In this document: in pieces, positions 44,390 to 53,466 of the stretch | Layout of the letters: each line of letters starts with the position of its first letter | Numbering within the stretch: position 1 is the stretch's first letter | Origin: Rhizobium sp. BK399 | GTDB lineage: Bacteria > Pseudomonadota > Alphaproteobacteria > Rhizobiales > Rhizobiaceae | NCBI RefSeq assembly: GCF_014194695.1 | Contig: NZ_JACIAH010000002.1 | Span: 433,626-497,625, forward strand | Direction of reading: 5' to 3' | Length of the DNA stretch: 64,000 nt | Made by a program: the position numbers and the translations under genes | The notes under the pieces: generated by a model | The model's input: only the letters and a program-made list of their open reading frames with translations | Databases searched by the model: none | What the model was told of the DNA's origin: nothing

Positions 44390-46003
44390 ATGAGTGCGTC
44401 TCTCTCCAAGCGACTTCGGCACGCCGGCGCGGCACTCGCCTTGGCCCTCGCCTCCACTTCACTCAGCTATGGAGCCGCTCACGCGCAGCAGGCGGCGCCA
44501 ACCCAGAATACAGCAAAGCCGAACATCCTCGTCATTTTCGGCGACGACATTGGTCAGACGAACATCAGCGCTTATTCGATGGGCGTCATGGGCTACAAGA
44601 CGCCCAACATCGACCGCATCGCCAAGGAAGGCATGCTGTTTACCGACTACTACGCCGAAAACAGCTGCACTGCCGGTCGCTCCACATTCATCACCGGCCA
44701 GGTCTGCCTTCGTACCGGTCTTTGCAAAGTCGGCATCCCGGGGGCGACAGTCGGCCTGCAGGCGCGCGACATCACCATCGCTCAGGCCTTGAAGCCGCTC
44801 GGCTATGCCACGGGCCAGTTCGGTAAGAACCATCTCGGCGACCGTGACGAATTTCTCCCGACGCAACACGGGTTCGACGAGTTCTTCGGCAACCTCTATC
44901 ACCTGAACGCCGAGGAAGAACCCGAGCGTCCCTATTATCCGAAGAACGATCAGGCATTCGTGAAGGCGAATGCGCCGCGCGGAGTCCTGCATTCGTTCGC
45001 CGACGGCAGGGTCGACGACACCGGCGCCCTCAACCGCAAGCGCATGGAAACGATCGACGATGAAACGACGGCGGCTGCGATCGATTTCATGCAGCGGCAG
45101 GCCAAGGAGGGTAAGCCGTTCTTCACATGGATGAACACGACCCGCATGCACGCGTTCACACACGTTCGCGAATCCATGCAGGGCCAAAGCGGTATGCCCG
45201 GCAATGAATACGCCGATGGCATGGTCGAGCATGATGGTGACGTCGGCAAGCTCCTCAAGGCGCTGGACGACCTCAAGATCGCCGACAATACGATCGTCGT
45301 CTACACAACCGACAATGGCCCGAACCAGTGGTCTTGGCCAGATGCGGCGACGACCGCCTTCAGAAGCGAGAAGGATACCAACTGGGAAGGCGCCTTCCGC
45401 GTTCCGGCAATGGTTCGTTGGCCAGGCCACGTCAAAGCGGGCGAAGTGTCCAACGAGATGATGTCTGGACTTGACTGGTTCCCGACCCTGGTTGCCGCAG
45501 CCGGCGACCCCGACGTCAAGGAGCAACTCCTCAATGGCGCAAGCATCAACGGCAACCAGTTTAAGGTCCATCTCGACGGCTACAATCAGCTGCCGTACCT
45601 GACAGGACAGCAGCCGAAATCGGCGCGCGAGGACTTCTACTATTTCAATGATGACGGCGAAGTCGTCGCCTATCGCTACAACAACTGGAAGATCGTCTTC
45701 TGCGAACAGAGAGAGCCGGGAGGCTTCGTGGTCTGGGCAAATCCCTTCACCTGCCTCCGCGCGCCCAAGGTCTTCAACCTGCGCATGGATCCCTATGAAC
45801 GGGCCGATGTCGTCTCCGATCAGTACTACGACTGGCTGGCGAAGAACGCCTACCTCATTCAGTACGGCGTATACCGGGTCGCTCCCTTCCTACAGACTTT
45901 CAAGGACTACCCTCCGAGCCAACGATCGGCGAGCTTCAGCATCGACCAGATGGTCGATGCGTTGATGCGCTCGATGGAGCAAGGTCCCTCGACTGGAAAG
46001 TAG
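44390..46003 (+). CDS. Exported arylsulfatase
   Basis: The 537-residue protein has a Sec-type signal peptide (cleavage near AHA|QQ, residue 32) and the sulfatase fold: metal-binding PNILVIFGDDIGQ (Asp52, Asp53), the modification site SCTAGRSTFITGQ with Cys93 to be converted to formylglycine, then FGKNHLGDRDEFLPTQHGFDEFFG and VYTTDNGPNQWSWPD. The motif is C-T-A-G-R, with Ala where most sulfatases have Pro. It should hydrolyse a sulfate ester in the periplasm, freeing sulfate. The enzyme that could activate it is encoded 6.5 kb downstream under the same upstream motif. AGGGAG precedes the ATG. Confidence 0.9.
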   Translation: MSASLSKRLRHAGAALALALASTSLSYGAAHAQQAAPTQNTAKPNILVIFGDDIGQTNISAYSMGVMGYKTPNIDRIAKEGMLFTDYYAENSCTAGRSTFITGQVCLRTGLCKVGIPGATVGLQARDITIAQALKPLGYATGQFGKNHLGDRDEFLPTQHGFDEFFGNLYHLNAEEEPERPYYPKNDQAFVKANAPRGVLHSFADGRVDDTGALNRKRMETIDDETTAAAIDFMQRQAKEGKPFFTWMNTTRMHAFTHVRESMQGQSGMPGNEYADGMVEHDGDVGKLLKALDDLKIADNTIVVYTTDNGPNQWSWPDAATTAFRSEKDTNWEGAFRVPAMVRWPGHVKAGEVSNEMMSGLDWFPTLVAAAGDPDVKEQLLNGASINGNQFKVHLDGYNQLPYLTGQQPKSAREDFYYFNDDGEVVAYRYNNWKIVFCEQREPGGFVVWANPFTCLRAPKVFNLRMDPYERADVVSDQYYDWLAKNAYLIQYGVYRVAPFLQTFKDYPPSQRSASFSIDQMVDALMRSMEQGPSTGK

Positions 46004-46013
46004 CAACCACCAA

Positions 46014-46046
46014 GAGCGGGTCGATCTCTGACGACCCGCTCGATTT
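46014..46046 (+). other. Hairpin between sulfatase and moxR genes
   Basis: GAGCGGGTCG pairs with CGACCCGCTC (10 bp, loop ATCTCTGA), followed by GATTT. With so short a T run it looks like an attenuator that lowers, rather than blocks, reading into moxR. Confidence 0.55.
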
Positions 46047-46061
46047 GCCCAAGGGGGAGCC

Positions 46062-47039
46062 ATGACGGCACGCGACGATATTCTCGACCTCGGCAAACGG
46101 GTCGGCCAATCGATCATCGGGCAGGATACAATGGTCGAGCGCTTGCTGCTCGGCCTCCTTGCCAACGGCCACCTTCTCGTCGAGGGACTGCCGGGACTCG
46201 CAAAGACGCGTGCCATCAAGAGCCTGGCAAAGAACCTTGATGCAGAGCTTTCGCGTATCCAGTTCACCCCTGACCTGCTGCCCGCCGACATTACCGGCTC
46301 GGAGATCTATTTCAGTGAAGGCGGCAAGGGGGAATTCAAGTTCCAGCAAGGGCCGATCTTCGCCAGCCTGATCCTCGCCGACGAAGTCAATCGCGCACCG
46401 GCCAAGGTGCAGTCAGCGCTTCTCGAGGCGATGGAGGAACGGCAGGTGACGGTCGGCGGACAGAGCTATCCCTTGCCCGACCTCTTCATGGTCATGGCAA
46501 CGCAGAATCCGATCGAGCAAGAGGGCACCTACCCCCTTCCCGAAGCGCAACTCGATCGCTTCCTCATGCATGTCGAGGTTGGCTACCCCGATGGCAAGTC
46601 AGAGGCGGCGATCATGCGTTTGAACCGGGACGAGGAGAATGCTGCCCATGGCGGAACAAAGCCTGCCGAGCAGCAGAAACTTAACCCGCAATCTGTCTTC
46701 GATGCCCGCAAGGAAATTGGCGCAGTCACCGTCTCCGATCCGGTCGAGGCTTACATCGTCGCGCTGGTGCTCGCCACGCGCTATCCCGACAAATACGACA
46801 AGGACCTGGCGAAGCTTCTGCAGGTCGGCATCAGTCCGCGCGGCGTCATCAGTCTCGACAAGGTCTCGCGGTCTTACGCCTGGTTCAAGGGCCGGGATTA
46901 CGTGACGCCCGATGACGTCAAGGCGATCGTCAAAGACGTCTTTCGCCACCGCCTCATTCTATCCTACGAAGCGCATGCGTCGAACACGACGCCTGACCAG
47001 GTGATCAATCGCATCGTCGAGCTCGTGGCCGTCTCGTGA
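46062..47039 (+). CDS. MoxR-family AAA+ ATPase
   Basis: The 325-residue ATPase has Walker A EGLPGLAKT, the MoxR stretch RIQFTPDLLPADITGSEIY, Walker B LILADEVNRAPAKVQSALLEAMEE and sensor ATQNPIEQEGTYPLPEAQLDRF. MoxR proteins are chaperone-like and work with VWA proteins to mature or assemble enzymes. AAGGGGGAG precedes the ATG. It opens the tightly packed moxR-DUF58-DUF4381-VWA-VWA/TPR-BatD series, downstream of the sulfatase. Confidence 0.93.
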   Translation: MTARDDILDLGKRVGQSIIGQDTMVERLLLGLLANGHLLVEGLPGLAKTRAIKSLAKNLDAELSRIQFTPDLLPADITGSEIYFSEGGKGEFKFQQGPIFASLILADEVNRAPAKVQSALLEAMEERQVTVGGQSYPLPDLFMVMATQNPIEQEGTYPLPEAQLDRFLMHVEVGYPDGKSEAAIMRLNRDEENAAHGGTKPAEQQKLNPQSVFDARKEIGAVTVSDPVEAYIVALVLATRYPDKYDKDLAKLLQVGISPRGVISLDKVSRSYAWFKGRDYVTPDDVKAIVKDVFRHRLILSYEAHASNTTPDQVINRIVELVAVS

Positions 47040-47049
47040 GGATCGCGCA

Positions 47050-48000
47050 ATGCCGGCAAATCCTGATGCAGAAGGCGTCCATGTCTCTACTAGCCAGTTG
47101 GTGGCCCTGGAAGGCCGCGCCCGTGATCTGAGCTTCGTCCACAAGGCAAAGAGCCACCGCCTGCTCGCCGGTCGCATGCAATCCTCGATGCGTGGCCGTG
47201 GGCTGACCTTCGAGGAATTGCGGGACTATCTGCCGGGTGACGACATCCGCACGATCGATTGGCGCGTCACCGCACGCACGACCAAACCAGCCGTCCGAGT
47301 CTATTCCGAAGAAAAGGAGCGGCCGGCACTGGTCGTCGTGGATCAGCGCATCAACATGTTCTTCGGCAGTCGGCGGTCGATGAAGTCGGTGACGGCGGCG
47401 GAGGCGGCCATGCTCTGCTCCTGGCGCATTCTCGGCTCGGGCGACCGTGTTGGAGGCTTCGTCTTTAATGACGAGCGGATCGACGAAATCCGCCCGCATC
47501 GCAGCCGGGAGGCAGTGATTGGCTTTGCCGACCGGATTGCGACCCAGAATGCCGAGTTGAATGCAGATTTTGCCGGAACATCATCTCCGACTGCGCTCGA
47601 CGCTGTTGTCGAACGCGTCACCAGCATCGCACATCACGATCATCTCATCATTGTCATCAGCGACTTCGACGGCCACACCGCGGCAACCCGCGACAGACTG
47701 CTTCGCCTTTCCGCGCACAACGATGTCATCTGCCTTCTCGTATACGATCCCTTCATGCTGGAACTGCCGCAATCCGGCGACATCGTCGTTAGCGGCGGCA
47801 ACCTTCAGGCGGAACTCGCACTGCGGAAGGGCAGCGTACGCCAGGCGATCGATCGCTTCGCACGCGAACGCGGTGAGGAACTGCGCGCATGGCAGCGCGA
47901 ACTTGGGCTTCCCATGCTGCCGGTCTCGACGGCGGAGGAGACAGCCCCGCAACTTCGTAAGCTGCTGGAGCAGGCGGCCTGGCGCCAGAGGAGGCGATGA
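47050..48000 (+). CDS. DUF58 protein
   Basis: The 316-residue protein has the DUF58 core GRGLTFEELRDYLPGDDIRTIDWRVTARTTKPAVRVYSEEKERP, followed by a VWA-like fold (LVVVDQRINMFFGSRRSMKSV, IIVISDFDGHT). The first metal-site motif is altered (VDQRINM rather than D-x-S-x-S). DUF58 proteins are near-constant partners of MoxR ATPases. It starts 10 nt after moxR with GAGG upstream, and its end overlaps the next gene by four bases. Confidence 0.9.
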   Translation: MPANPDAEGVHVSTSQLVALEGRARDLSFVHKAKSHRLLAGRMQSSMRGRGLTFEELRDYLPGDDIRTIDWRVTARTTKPAVRVYSEEKERPALVVVDQRINMFFGSRRSMKSVTAAEAAMLCSWRILGSGDRVGGFVFNDERIDEIRPHRSREAVIGFADRIATQNAELNADFAGTSSPTALDAVVERVTSIAHHDHLIIVISDFDGHTAATRDRLLRLSAHNDVICLLVYDPFMLELPQSGDIVVSGGNLQAELALRKGSVRQAIDRFARERGEELRAWQRELGLPMLPVSTAEETAPQLRKLLEQAAWRQRRR

Positions 48001-48527
48001 CCATGGAACCCGCCGGCACCCCGTTGGACCCAATGACCGAAACCGCGCTGCGCTCGCTCAAGGACATATCCTTGCCGCCAGCAGTCTCCTGGATGCCTCA
48101 GACATGGGGCTGGGCCGTCCTCGCGGCGATCCTGATGCTGATCCTTGTCACAGTGTTTCTACTATGGCTTCGCCGCTATCGCGCCAACGCCTACCGGCGC
48201 GACGCGCTGGCACTACTTGCCGGCGTGGAGGCGAAGATCCGTGATCCCGAGACACAGCAGTCAGGCGTTCAAGACCTCGCAGTGCTCTTGAAGCGTGTTG
48301 CCCTGGCCGGCTGGCCGCGCAACGACGTTGCATCCCTCGCCGGGGCCGCCTGGGTGAAGTTTCTCGAAGTCCATGGTGATCGTACCAGCAGCCAGGCACT
48401 GCAAGCCGTGCTTGACGATCTCGAATATCACGCCAGCAAAGGGATCGGCGCGACGCAACCGAATACCGGGGCCGAATTGATTGCCGGTGCGCGCAACTGG
48501 ATCGAGCGGCATCATGTATCAGCTTGA
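47997..48527 (+). CDS. DUF4381 membrane protein
   Basis: The 176-residue protein has one membrane helix (residues 38-61, WGWAVLAAILMLILVTVFLLWL) and a cytoplasmic helical domain with ALLAGVEAKI and LLKRVALAGWPRNDVASLAGAAWVKFLEV, the DUF4381 pattern. In MoxR operons this gene always stands between DUF58 and the first VWA gene. The start overlaps the DUF58 stop (ATGA), and its end overlaps the next gene by 14 nt. Confidence 0.85.
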   Translation: MTMEPAGTPLDPMTETALRSLKDISLPPAVSWMPQTWGWAVLAAILMLILVTVFLLWLRRYRANAYRRDALALLAGVEAKIRDPETQQSGVQDLAVLLKRVALAGWPRNDVASLAGAAWVKFLEVHGDRTSSQALQAVLDDLEYHASKGIGATQPNTGAELIAGARNWIERHHVSA

Positions 48528-49500
48528 TCATCCATGGCTGCTGGCGTTGCTGCCACTGCCCCTGATCGTCTGGTGGTTGTTGCCCGCCCACCATGAAACG
48601 TCGGCATCCGTTCGCTTGCCTTTCTTTGACCAGGTCGCAAGCGCAGTCGGCATCACGCCGACCTCCGGCTCGGTGATCGCCCGGCGCGGTTGGCCGCAAC
48701 TGATTGCCGAAGCCCTCGCCTGGTGCCTTATCGTCCTCGCCCTCACCCGCCCACAATTCGTCGAGCCGCCGATCGAGAAGGTCGAACCCCAGCGTGACCT
48801 GATGCTCGCTCTCGACCTTTCGCAATCGATGGATACCCGCGATTTCCGTGCCCCCGATGGGACGACGCATCCACGCGTCGATGCAGTCCGGAGCGTCGTC
48901 GCCGATTTCGTTACAAAGAGGCCGGGCGATCGCATCGGTTTGATCGCCTTTGGTGACGCTCCCTACCCGCTGGTCCCCTTCACGATGGACCATCGTACGG
49001 TTCAGGCCATGATTGCCGAAACCCTGCCCGGGATGGCCGGTCCACGCACCGCGCTTGGTGATACGATCGGTCTTGCCATCAAGATGTTTGAGAACACCAC
49101 GGTGCCTGAAAAGGTGTTGATCGTGCTGACCGACGGCAACGACACAGCCAGCAAGATGCCGCCCGCAAAAGCCGCCGACATAGCCAAGCAGAAGGGCGTG
49201 GTTATCCATGCGGTCGGCATAGGCGATCCGGCCGCAACCGGCGAAGAAAAGCTGGACACCACGGCCCTGCAAAAGATCGCCAGCGACACCGGCGGCCGCT
49301 ACTTCTTCGGTGGCGACCAGAGCCAGCTTGCAGCGATCTATGACGAGCTCGACAAGATCACCCCGGAGGATCAGAAGAACCTCTCGTGGCGGCCGCGCAT
49401 CGAACTCTTCCACTGGCCGCTCGGCGCGGCGATTGCGGTGCTCGCGCTCTATTACTGCGCAGCCGCAGCGGGCGGGCTTCTTCGGAGGTCCACTGCATGA
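48514..49500 (+). CDS. VWA-domain membrane protein, BatA-like
   Basis: The 328-residue protein has an N-terminal helix (HPWLLALLPLPLIVWWLLP), a second helix (residues 65-80), a VWA domain with an intact metal site (LALDLSQSMDTRD; TDGNDTAS) and a C-terminal helix (LGAAIAVLALYYCAAAAGG). The topology places the VWA domain in the periplasm or cytoplasm between helices, as in BatA. The start at 48514 (MYQLDHPW) is preferred to a longer frame because the first helix follows at once. It overlaps the next gene by ATGA. Confidence 0.88.
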   Translation: MYQLDHPWLLALLPLPLIVWWLLPAHHETSASVRLPFFDQVASAVGITPTSGSVIARRGWPQLIAEALAWCLIVLALTRPQFVEPPIEKVEPQRDLMLALDLSQSMDTRDFRAPDGTTHPRVDAVRSVVADFVTKRPGDRIGLIAFGDAPYPLVPFTMDHRTVQAMIAETLPGMAGPRTALGDTIGLAIKMFENTTVPEKVLIVLTDGNDTASKMPPAKAADIAKQKGVVIHAVGIGDPAATGEEKLDTTALQKIASDTGGRYFFGGDQSQLAAIYDELDKITPEDQKNLSWRPRIELFHWPLGAAIAVLALYYCAAAAGGLLRRSTA

Positions 49501-51056
49501 TCGAAGATTTCCATTTCCTTCGCCCTTGGTGGCTCCTTGCCATTCTCCTGCCGATCGGGATCGTGTGGTTCGCCTCGCGCTCGAGCAACGCCCGCAATCG
49601 CTGGAAGGATATGATTGCCCCTCATCTTCTGGAGAAGCTGATCGTCGATGCTTCTGGGCGCACTCGCGTGCGCCCGTCCTGGCTGCTTGCAGCAGTACTC
49701 GGCTTGGCCGTCCTCGGCGCCGCCGGCCCGACCTGGGAACGCGAGGCGCCACCCTTTGTGGAAGATACCGCACCGCTGGTGCTCGCCGTCGACCTGTCGC
49801 CGACGATGGACGCGATCGATCTCACGCCTTCCCGGCTTGAACGCGCCAAGTTGAAAATCAAAGACATCATTGCGCAGAGGCAGGGCGCCAGGACCGCGGT
49901 CATCGCCTATGCCGGATCGGCCCACCTCGTGCTGCCGCTGACCGACGATTCCTCACTGATCGAAACCTACACCGACGCGCTGGCTACCCGCATCATGCCG
50001 GTCGACGGCAAGGACACCGCGGCAGCGCTTACCACGGCGGAACAGGCACTCTCCGAAGGCGGCGTGGCCGGTACCGTTGTCTTCATCACCGATGGCGTCG
50101 AGCAGAACGCTTTCGACGCATTCAAGCGGAAAACAGACAACGGCATCCTGATCCTCGGCGTCGGCACGGCCGAAGGCGGTCCTGTCAAGACAGCGGACGG
50201 AGGCTTTCTCACCGGCACCGGAGGCAGCCGCGTTTTTGCCAAGCTCGATATCGACGCGCTTAAAAATTTGCACGCGCTGACCGGCGTTGATGTCGCCACA
50301 ATCACCGATGACGACACGGACGTCCGCTGGATAACGCAGCGCGTGGCAACCAATTTCGCGCAGAAGAAATCGGCGCAAGGCGACCGTTGGAAGGATGCCG
50401 GCTGGCTGCTGCTTGCACCGGCGGCGGTGCTCTTCGCGTTAACCTTCCGGAGGGGATGGGTCGTCCGGCTCGGAACGGCGTTTATCTTGGCAAGACTTGT
50501 ATTTATGCCGACTTCTTCACACGCCGCAGGCTTCGCTGACATGTGGTTGACGCCTGATCAACAAGGGAGGATCGCGTTCGAGCGTGGCAACTACGATGAT
50601 GCGGCAACTCGCTTTCACGATCCGATGTGGCGCGGCGTAGCGCTCTATCGCGCCGGTAAATTCGCACAGGCCGTCGATGCGTTCGCCGCGGTCGACAGCG
50701 CCGAAAGCTGGTACAATCAGGGAAACTCCCTGTTGTTTCTTTCGAAGTTTGAAGAGGCGGTCACGGCCTACAAGAAGGCGCTAGACAAACGAAAGGAGTG
50801 GCCGGAGGCGAAGGCCAATCTGGCGATTGCCGAGAACCTGCTGGCGACCCAAAAGGACGAAGAGCAAGAGCAGCAGCAAGATCCGAACCAGAAGCCGGAC
50901 GAGGTCAAGTTCGACGACAAGGGAAAAAAGGGCAAGGCTGGACAAGTCGATGTTGCCGAGCAGACCTCCGAGATGTGGATGAAAAATCTCCAGGTGAGCC
51001 CCGCCGATTTGATGGCGCGAAAGTTCGCGATCGAAGTGCAGGAGAAGAAGCCGTGA
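49497..51056 (+). CDS. VWA-TPR membrane protein (BatB/BatC fusion)
   Basis: The 519-residue protein combines an N-terminal BatB-like part (helix HFLRPWWLLAILLPIGIVWFA, second helix near 60-80, VWA domain with AVDLSPTMDAIDL and TDGVEQNAF, third helix near 300-320) with TPR repeats at about 360-450 (GRIAFERGNYDDAATRFHDPMW, AESWYNQGNSLLFLSKFEEAVTAYKKALDKR). The C-terminus is Gln/Asp/Lys-rich and probably disordered. In many bacteria the VWA and TPR parts are separate BatB and BatC. GGAGG precedes the ATG at 49497; its stop overlaps the next start (GTGA). Confidence 0.88.
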   Translation: MIEDFHFLRPWWLLAILLPIGIVWFASRSSNARNRWKDMIAPHLLEKLIVDASGRTRVRPSWLLAAVLGLAVLGAAGPTWEREAPPFVEDTAPLVLAVDLSPTMDAIDLTPSRLERAKLKIKDIIAQRQGARTAVIAYAGSAHLVLPLTDDSSLIETYTDALATRIMPVDGKDTAAALTTAEQALSEGGVAGTVVFITDGVEQNAFDAFKRKTDNGILILGVGTAEGGPVKTADGGFLTGTGGSRVFAKLDIDALKNLHALTGVDVATITDDDTDVRWITQRVATNFAQKKSAQGDRWKDAGWLLLAPAAVLFALTFRRGWVVRLGTAFILARLVFMPTSSHAAGFADMWLTPDQQGRIAFERGNYDDAATRFHDPMWRGVALYRAGKFAQAVDAFAAVDSAESWYNQGNSLLFLSKFEEAVTAYKKALDKRKEWPEAKANLAIAENLLATQKDEEQEQQQDPNQKPDEVKFDDKGKKGKAGQVDVAEQTSEMWMKNLQVSPADLMARKFAIEVQEKKP

Positions 51057-52363
51057 GGATCATCTGGGCTGCATTGATCTTTGCTTCGACGGCATGCACC
51101 GCCTTCGCCGCCGAGCCCTTTGCACGTGTGACGATCAACGACAGCGACAGCATCGTGCCGGGGCAGCAGGTGCGGGTCACGGTCGACGTCTTTGCACCGA
51201 ATTTCTTCACCTCACCGCCGCAGTTTCCGTTGTTTGACGTTCCGAACGCGCTCGTGACGCTGCCTGACGAGCGTGCTCAGAACATCACGGAAACGATTGA
51301 TGGCGTGCAATATTCCGGCATCCGCCGCGATTATGCGATCGTGCCCGAGGTGGCCGGCACCTTCGCCCTCCCTCCGGCAACGATCGAATTCAGCTATTCC
51401 GATGACGGCAAGTTCGTGCACGGCACAGCGCAACTGCCGCCGACGCAATTTACAGCTGCGTCTCCGACCGGCAGCGACGGCACGACGCTACCTTTTGCCG
51501 CCCGCGGTGTGACCATCACCCAATCGTTCGATCGCGATCCTGCCAAGCTGAAGGCAGGCGAGGCCATCGTGCGAACCGTGGTCATCTTTGCCGAGAACAC
51601 CCAAGCCATGATGATCCCGCCGCTGGAGATCGCGCAGGCACCGGGTCTGCAAACCTATACGCAGTCGCCGCAGCTGGCTGATGGCGTCACCCGTGACCGG
51701 GCTGTGGGAAGCTCGCGAACGGAGAGCGTCACCTACGTTGCCGAAGCGCCGGGATCCTTTCAGATCCCGCCAATCAGCCTCGGTTGGTTCGACACCGAGG
51801 CCAAGTCGAGCAAAACTGCTTCGCTGCCTGCCGTTGCCCTGACCGTGGCCGACGCACCCCCGACGACCGAGGGCATTGCACCGCAAGTTCAATCAAGCGA
51901 TCCCGCAGCGCCCGTGCAGCAGCGTTCGATGCGCGCGATCGCCGTCACCGTCTTGTCACTCATCGCACTAGGCGCCGTCTTCATCTGTGTCCGCCATTGG
52001 TTCCCACCGGTGCAGCAGTGGTTCGCGCGGCAGCAGCGGATACGGGCCAGTTCCGAACCGCAGCTTTTCCGCCGGCTCATTCATGCCGTCAAGAACGGAG
52101 CCCCACAGGACATCTACGCCTCTTTTGACGGTTGGTGCCGAGCTATCGGCTATCGAACAGGTTCTGCATGGACAGCAGCCCGCGGGGACGACGATCTCTC
52201 GCGGCAGCTCCAACAACTCGACCGGCTGTTATACGCGCCTGGTTCGCATAACGAGACGCTTGATCGGGCCGCGCTTGCAGCGGCGATTACTCGAAACAGG
52301 CTGCCGCGGCAGCAACCACAGCGCCCTGCGCGTGGCCATCCCCTGCCCGAGTTGAACCCATAG
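51053..52363 (+). CDS. BatD-like protein
   Basis: The 436-residue protein starts with GTG at 51053, overlapping the preceding stop. A signal peptide (MRIIWAALIFASTACTAFA|AE) is followed by beta-sandwich repeats with the BatD pattern (ARVTINDSDSIVPGQQVRVTVDVF; GVTITQSFDRDPAKLKAGEAIVRTVVI), then a membrane helix near residue 300 (AIAVTVLSLIALGAVFICVRHW) and a cytoplasmic helical end. An open frame runs back to 50798, but the signal peptide and GGAG site support GTG 51053. It closes the MoxR-Bat series. Confidence 0.83.
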   Translation: MRIIWAALIFASTACTAFAAEPFARVTINDSDSIVPGQQVRVTVDVFAPNFFTSPPQFPLFDVPNALVTLPDERAQNITETIDGVQYSGIRRDYAIVPEVAGTFALPPATIEFSYSDDGKFVHGTAQLPPTQFTAASPTGSDGTTLPFAARGVTITQSFDRDPAKLKAGEAIVRTVVIFAENTQAMMIPPLEIAQAPGLQTYTQSPQLADGVTRDRAVGSSRTESVTYVAEAPGSFQIPPISLGWFDTEAKSSKTASLPAVALTVADAPPTTEGIAPQVQSSDPAAPVQQRSMRAIAVTVLSLIALGAVFICVRHWFPPVQQWFARQQRIRASSEPQLFRRLIHAVKNGAPQDIYASFDGWCRAIGYRTGSAWTAARGDDDLSRQLQQLDRLLYAPGSHNETLDRAALAAAITRNRLPRQQPQRPARGHPLPELNP

Positions 52364-52378
52364 GCTGAAGGATCAGAT

Positions 52379-52431
52379 TTCCGGAAAATGTAACGTTTCA
52401 CGGAAGGCGTGTTACCGTAACGTACTTACCG
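52379..52431 (+). promoter_or_regulatory. Regulatory region of the formylglycine-enzyme operon
   Basis: GTTACCGTAACGTACTTACC begins at 52411, 68 nt before the ATG, identical to the copy at 44238. ATTTCCG ends at 52383 and TGTAACGTTT begins at 52389, matching the elements before the sulfatase at the same distances. The match is confined to these blocks, so the intervening bases have diverged. Confidence 0.72.
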
Positions 52432-52478
52432 GGAAAGCAAAGCGCGGCGATACTCAAGACAAGCGCTCGGAGGCGAAG

Positions 52479-53453
52479 ATGGCATTGGCATTTGACACGG
52501 GGCATCGGGCGCAACGTCAGGGCGACGACCAGGGCGACCTCGTATGGATACCCGGCCGGACTTTCGTCATGGGTTCTAACGATCACTATCCGGAAGAGGC
52601 GCCGGCCCATCCTGTTACTGTGGACGGCTTTTGGATCGAGGCGACGCCGGTCACAAACCGCAAGTTCCAGGAATTTGTGAAAGCGACTGGCCACATTACG
52701 GTGGCCGAGAAAGCGCCCGACCCCAAGGACTACCCAGGTGCCCTACCGAACATGCTGCGAGCCGGGTCACTGGTCTTCACACAGCCCAAATCCGTGACCG
52801 GCAGCGACATCTCGCAATGGTGGAAGTTCAAGTTCGGAGCCAACTGGCGGCGGCCCTATGGCGGCTTAAGCGATCTTCGCGGCAAGCTCGACCATCCAGT
52901 CGTCCATGTCGCCTATGCCGATGCGAAAGCTTATTCGGAATGGGCCGGCATGGATCTGCCGACGGAAGCGGAGTGGGAACTGGCGGCGCGTGGCGGGCTT
53001 GAAGACACAGAGTTTGCCTGGGGAGACGAGCTGATGCCTGATGGCGTTGCCATGGCCAACACTTGGCAAGGCACGTTCCCGACACATAGCACGAAGCCCG
53101 CCGGCAAGGACCGAACGACAGCCGTACGCACCTTTCCGCCAAATGGCTACGGAGCCTATGACATGATCGGCAATGTCTGGGAGTGGACGACGGACTACTG
53201 GTCAACACGTCATCCGGAGCCGGCTGCGAAAGCCTGCTGCATTCCTGAGAACCCTCGCGGCGGCGCAAGAGAGGCCAGCTACGATCCCAACCAGCCGAAT
53301 ATTCTTATTCCGAGGCGCGTACTGAAGGGCGGCTCACATCTTTGCGCCCCGAATTATTGCCGCCGCTATCGACCGGCGGCACGTCACGCCGAGCCGGAAG
53401 ATACCTCGACCAGCCATGTCGGCTTTCGCTGCATCAAGCGCGTAGCAACCTGA
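52479..53453 (+). CDS. Formylglycine-generating enzyme
   Basis: The 324-residue protein has the FGE-sulfatase fold: LVWIPGRTFVMGSNDHYPEEAPAHPVTVDGFWI at the N-terminus, DLPTEAEWELAARGGLEDTEFAWGDE in the middle, GAYDMIGNVWEWTTDYW, and GGSHLCAPNYCRRYRPAARH with both active-site Cys (289 and 294) that distinguish true FGE from other SUMF1-domain proteins. FGE oxidises the sulfatase Cys to formylglycine using oxygen and copper. No signal peptide is present, so it should act in the cytoplasm before export of the sulfatase. GGAGG precedes the ATG. The HAD gene follows after 13 nt. Confidence 0.92.
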   Translation: MALAFDTGHRAQRQGDDQGDLVWIPGRTFVMGSNDHYPEEAPAHPVTVDGFWIEATPVTNRKFQEFVKATGHITVAEKAPDPKDYPGALPNMLRAGSLVFTQPKSVTGSDISQWWKFKFGANWRRPYGGLSDLRGKLDHPVVHVAYADAKAYSEWAGMDLPTEAEWELAARGGLEDTEFAWGDELMPDGVAMANTWQGTFPTHSTKPAGKDRTTAVRTFPPNGYGAYDMIGNVWEWTTDYWSTRHPEPAAKACCIPENPRGGAREASYDPNQPNILIPRRVLKGGSHLCAPNYCRRYRPAARHAEPEDTSTSHVGFRCIKRVAT

Positions 53454-53466
53454 TCAGGAGCATCTC

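Noticed and set aside
47050..48000. DUF58 protein as a functional VWA metal-binding protein
   Set aside because: The first metal-site motif reads VDQRINM and lacks D-x-S-x-S, so metal binding of the usual kind is not supported.
50798..51052. In-frame extension upstream of the BatD-like gene
   Set aside because: It overlaps the well-supported VWA-TPR gene in another frame; GTG 51053 has a ribosome site and starts a signal peptide.
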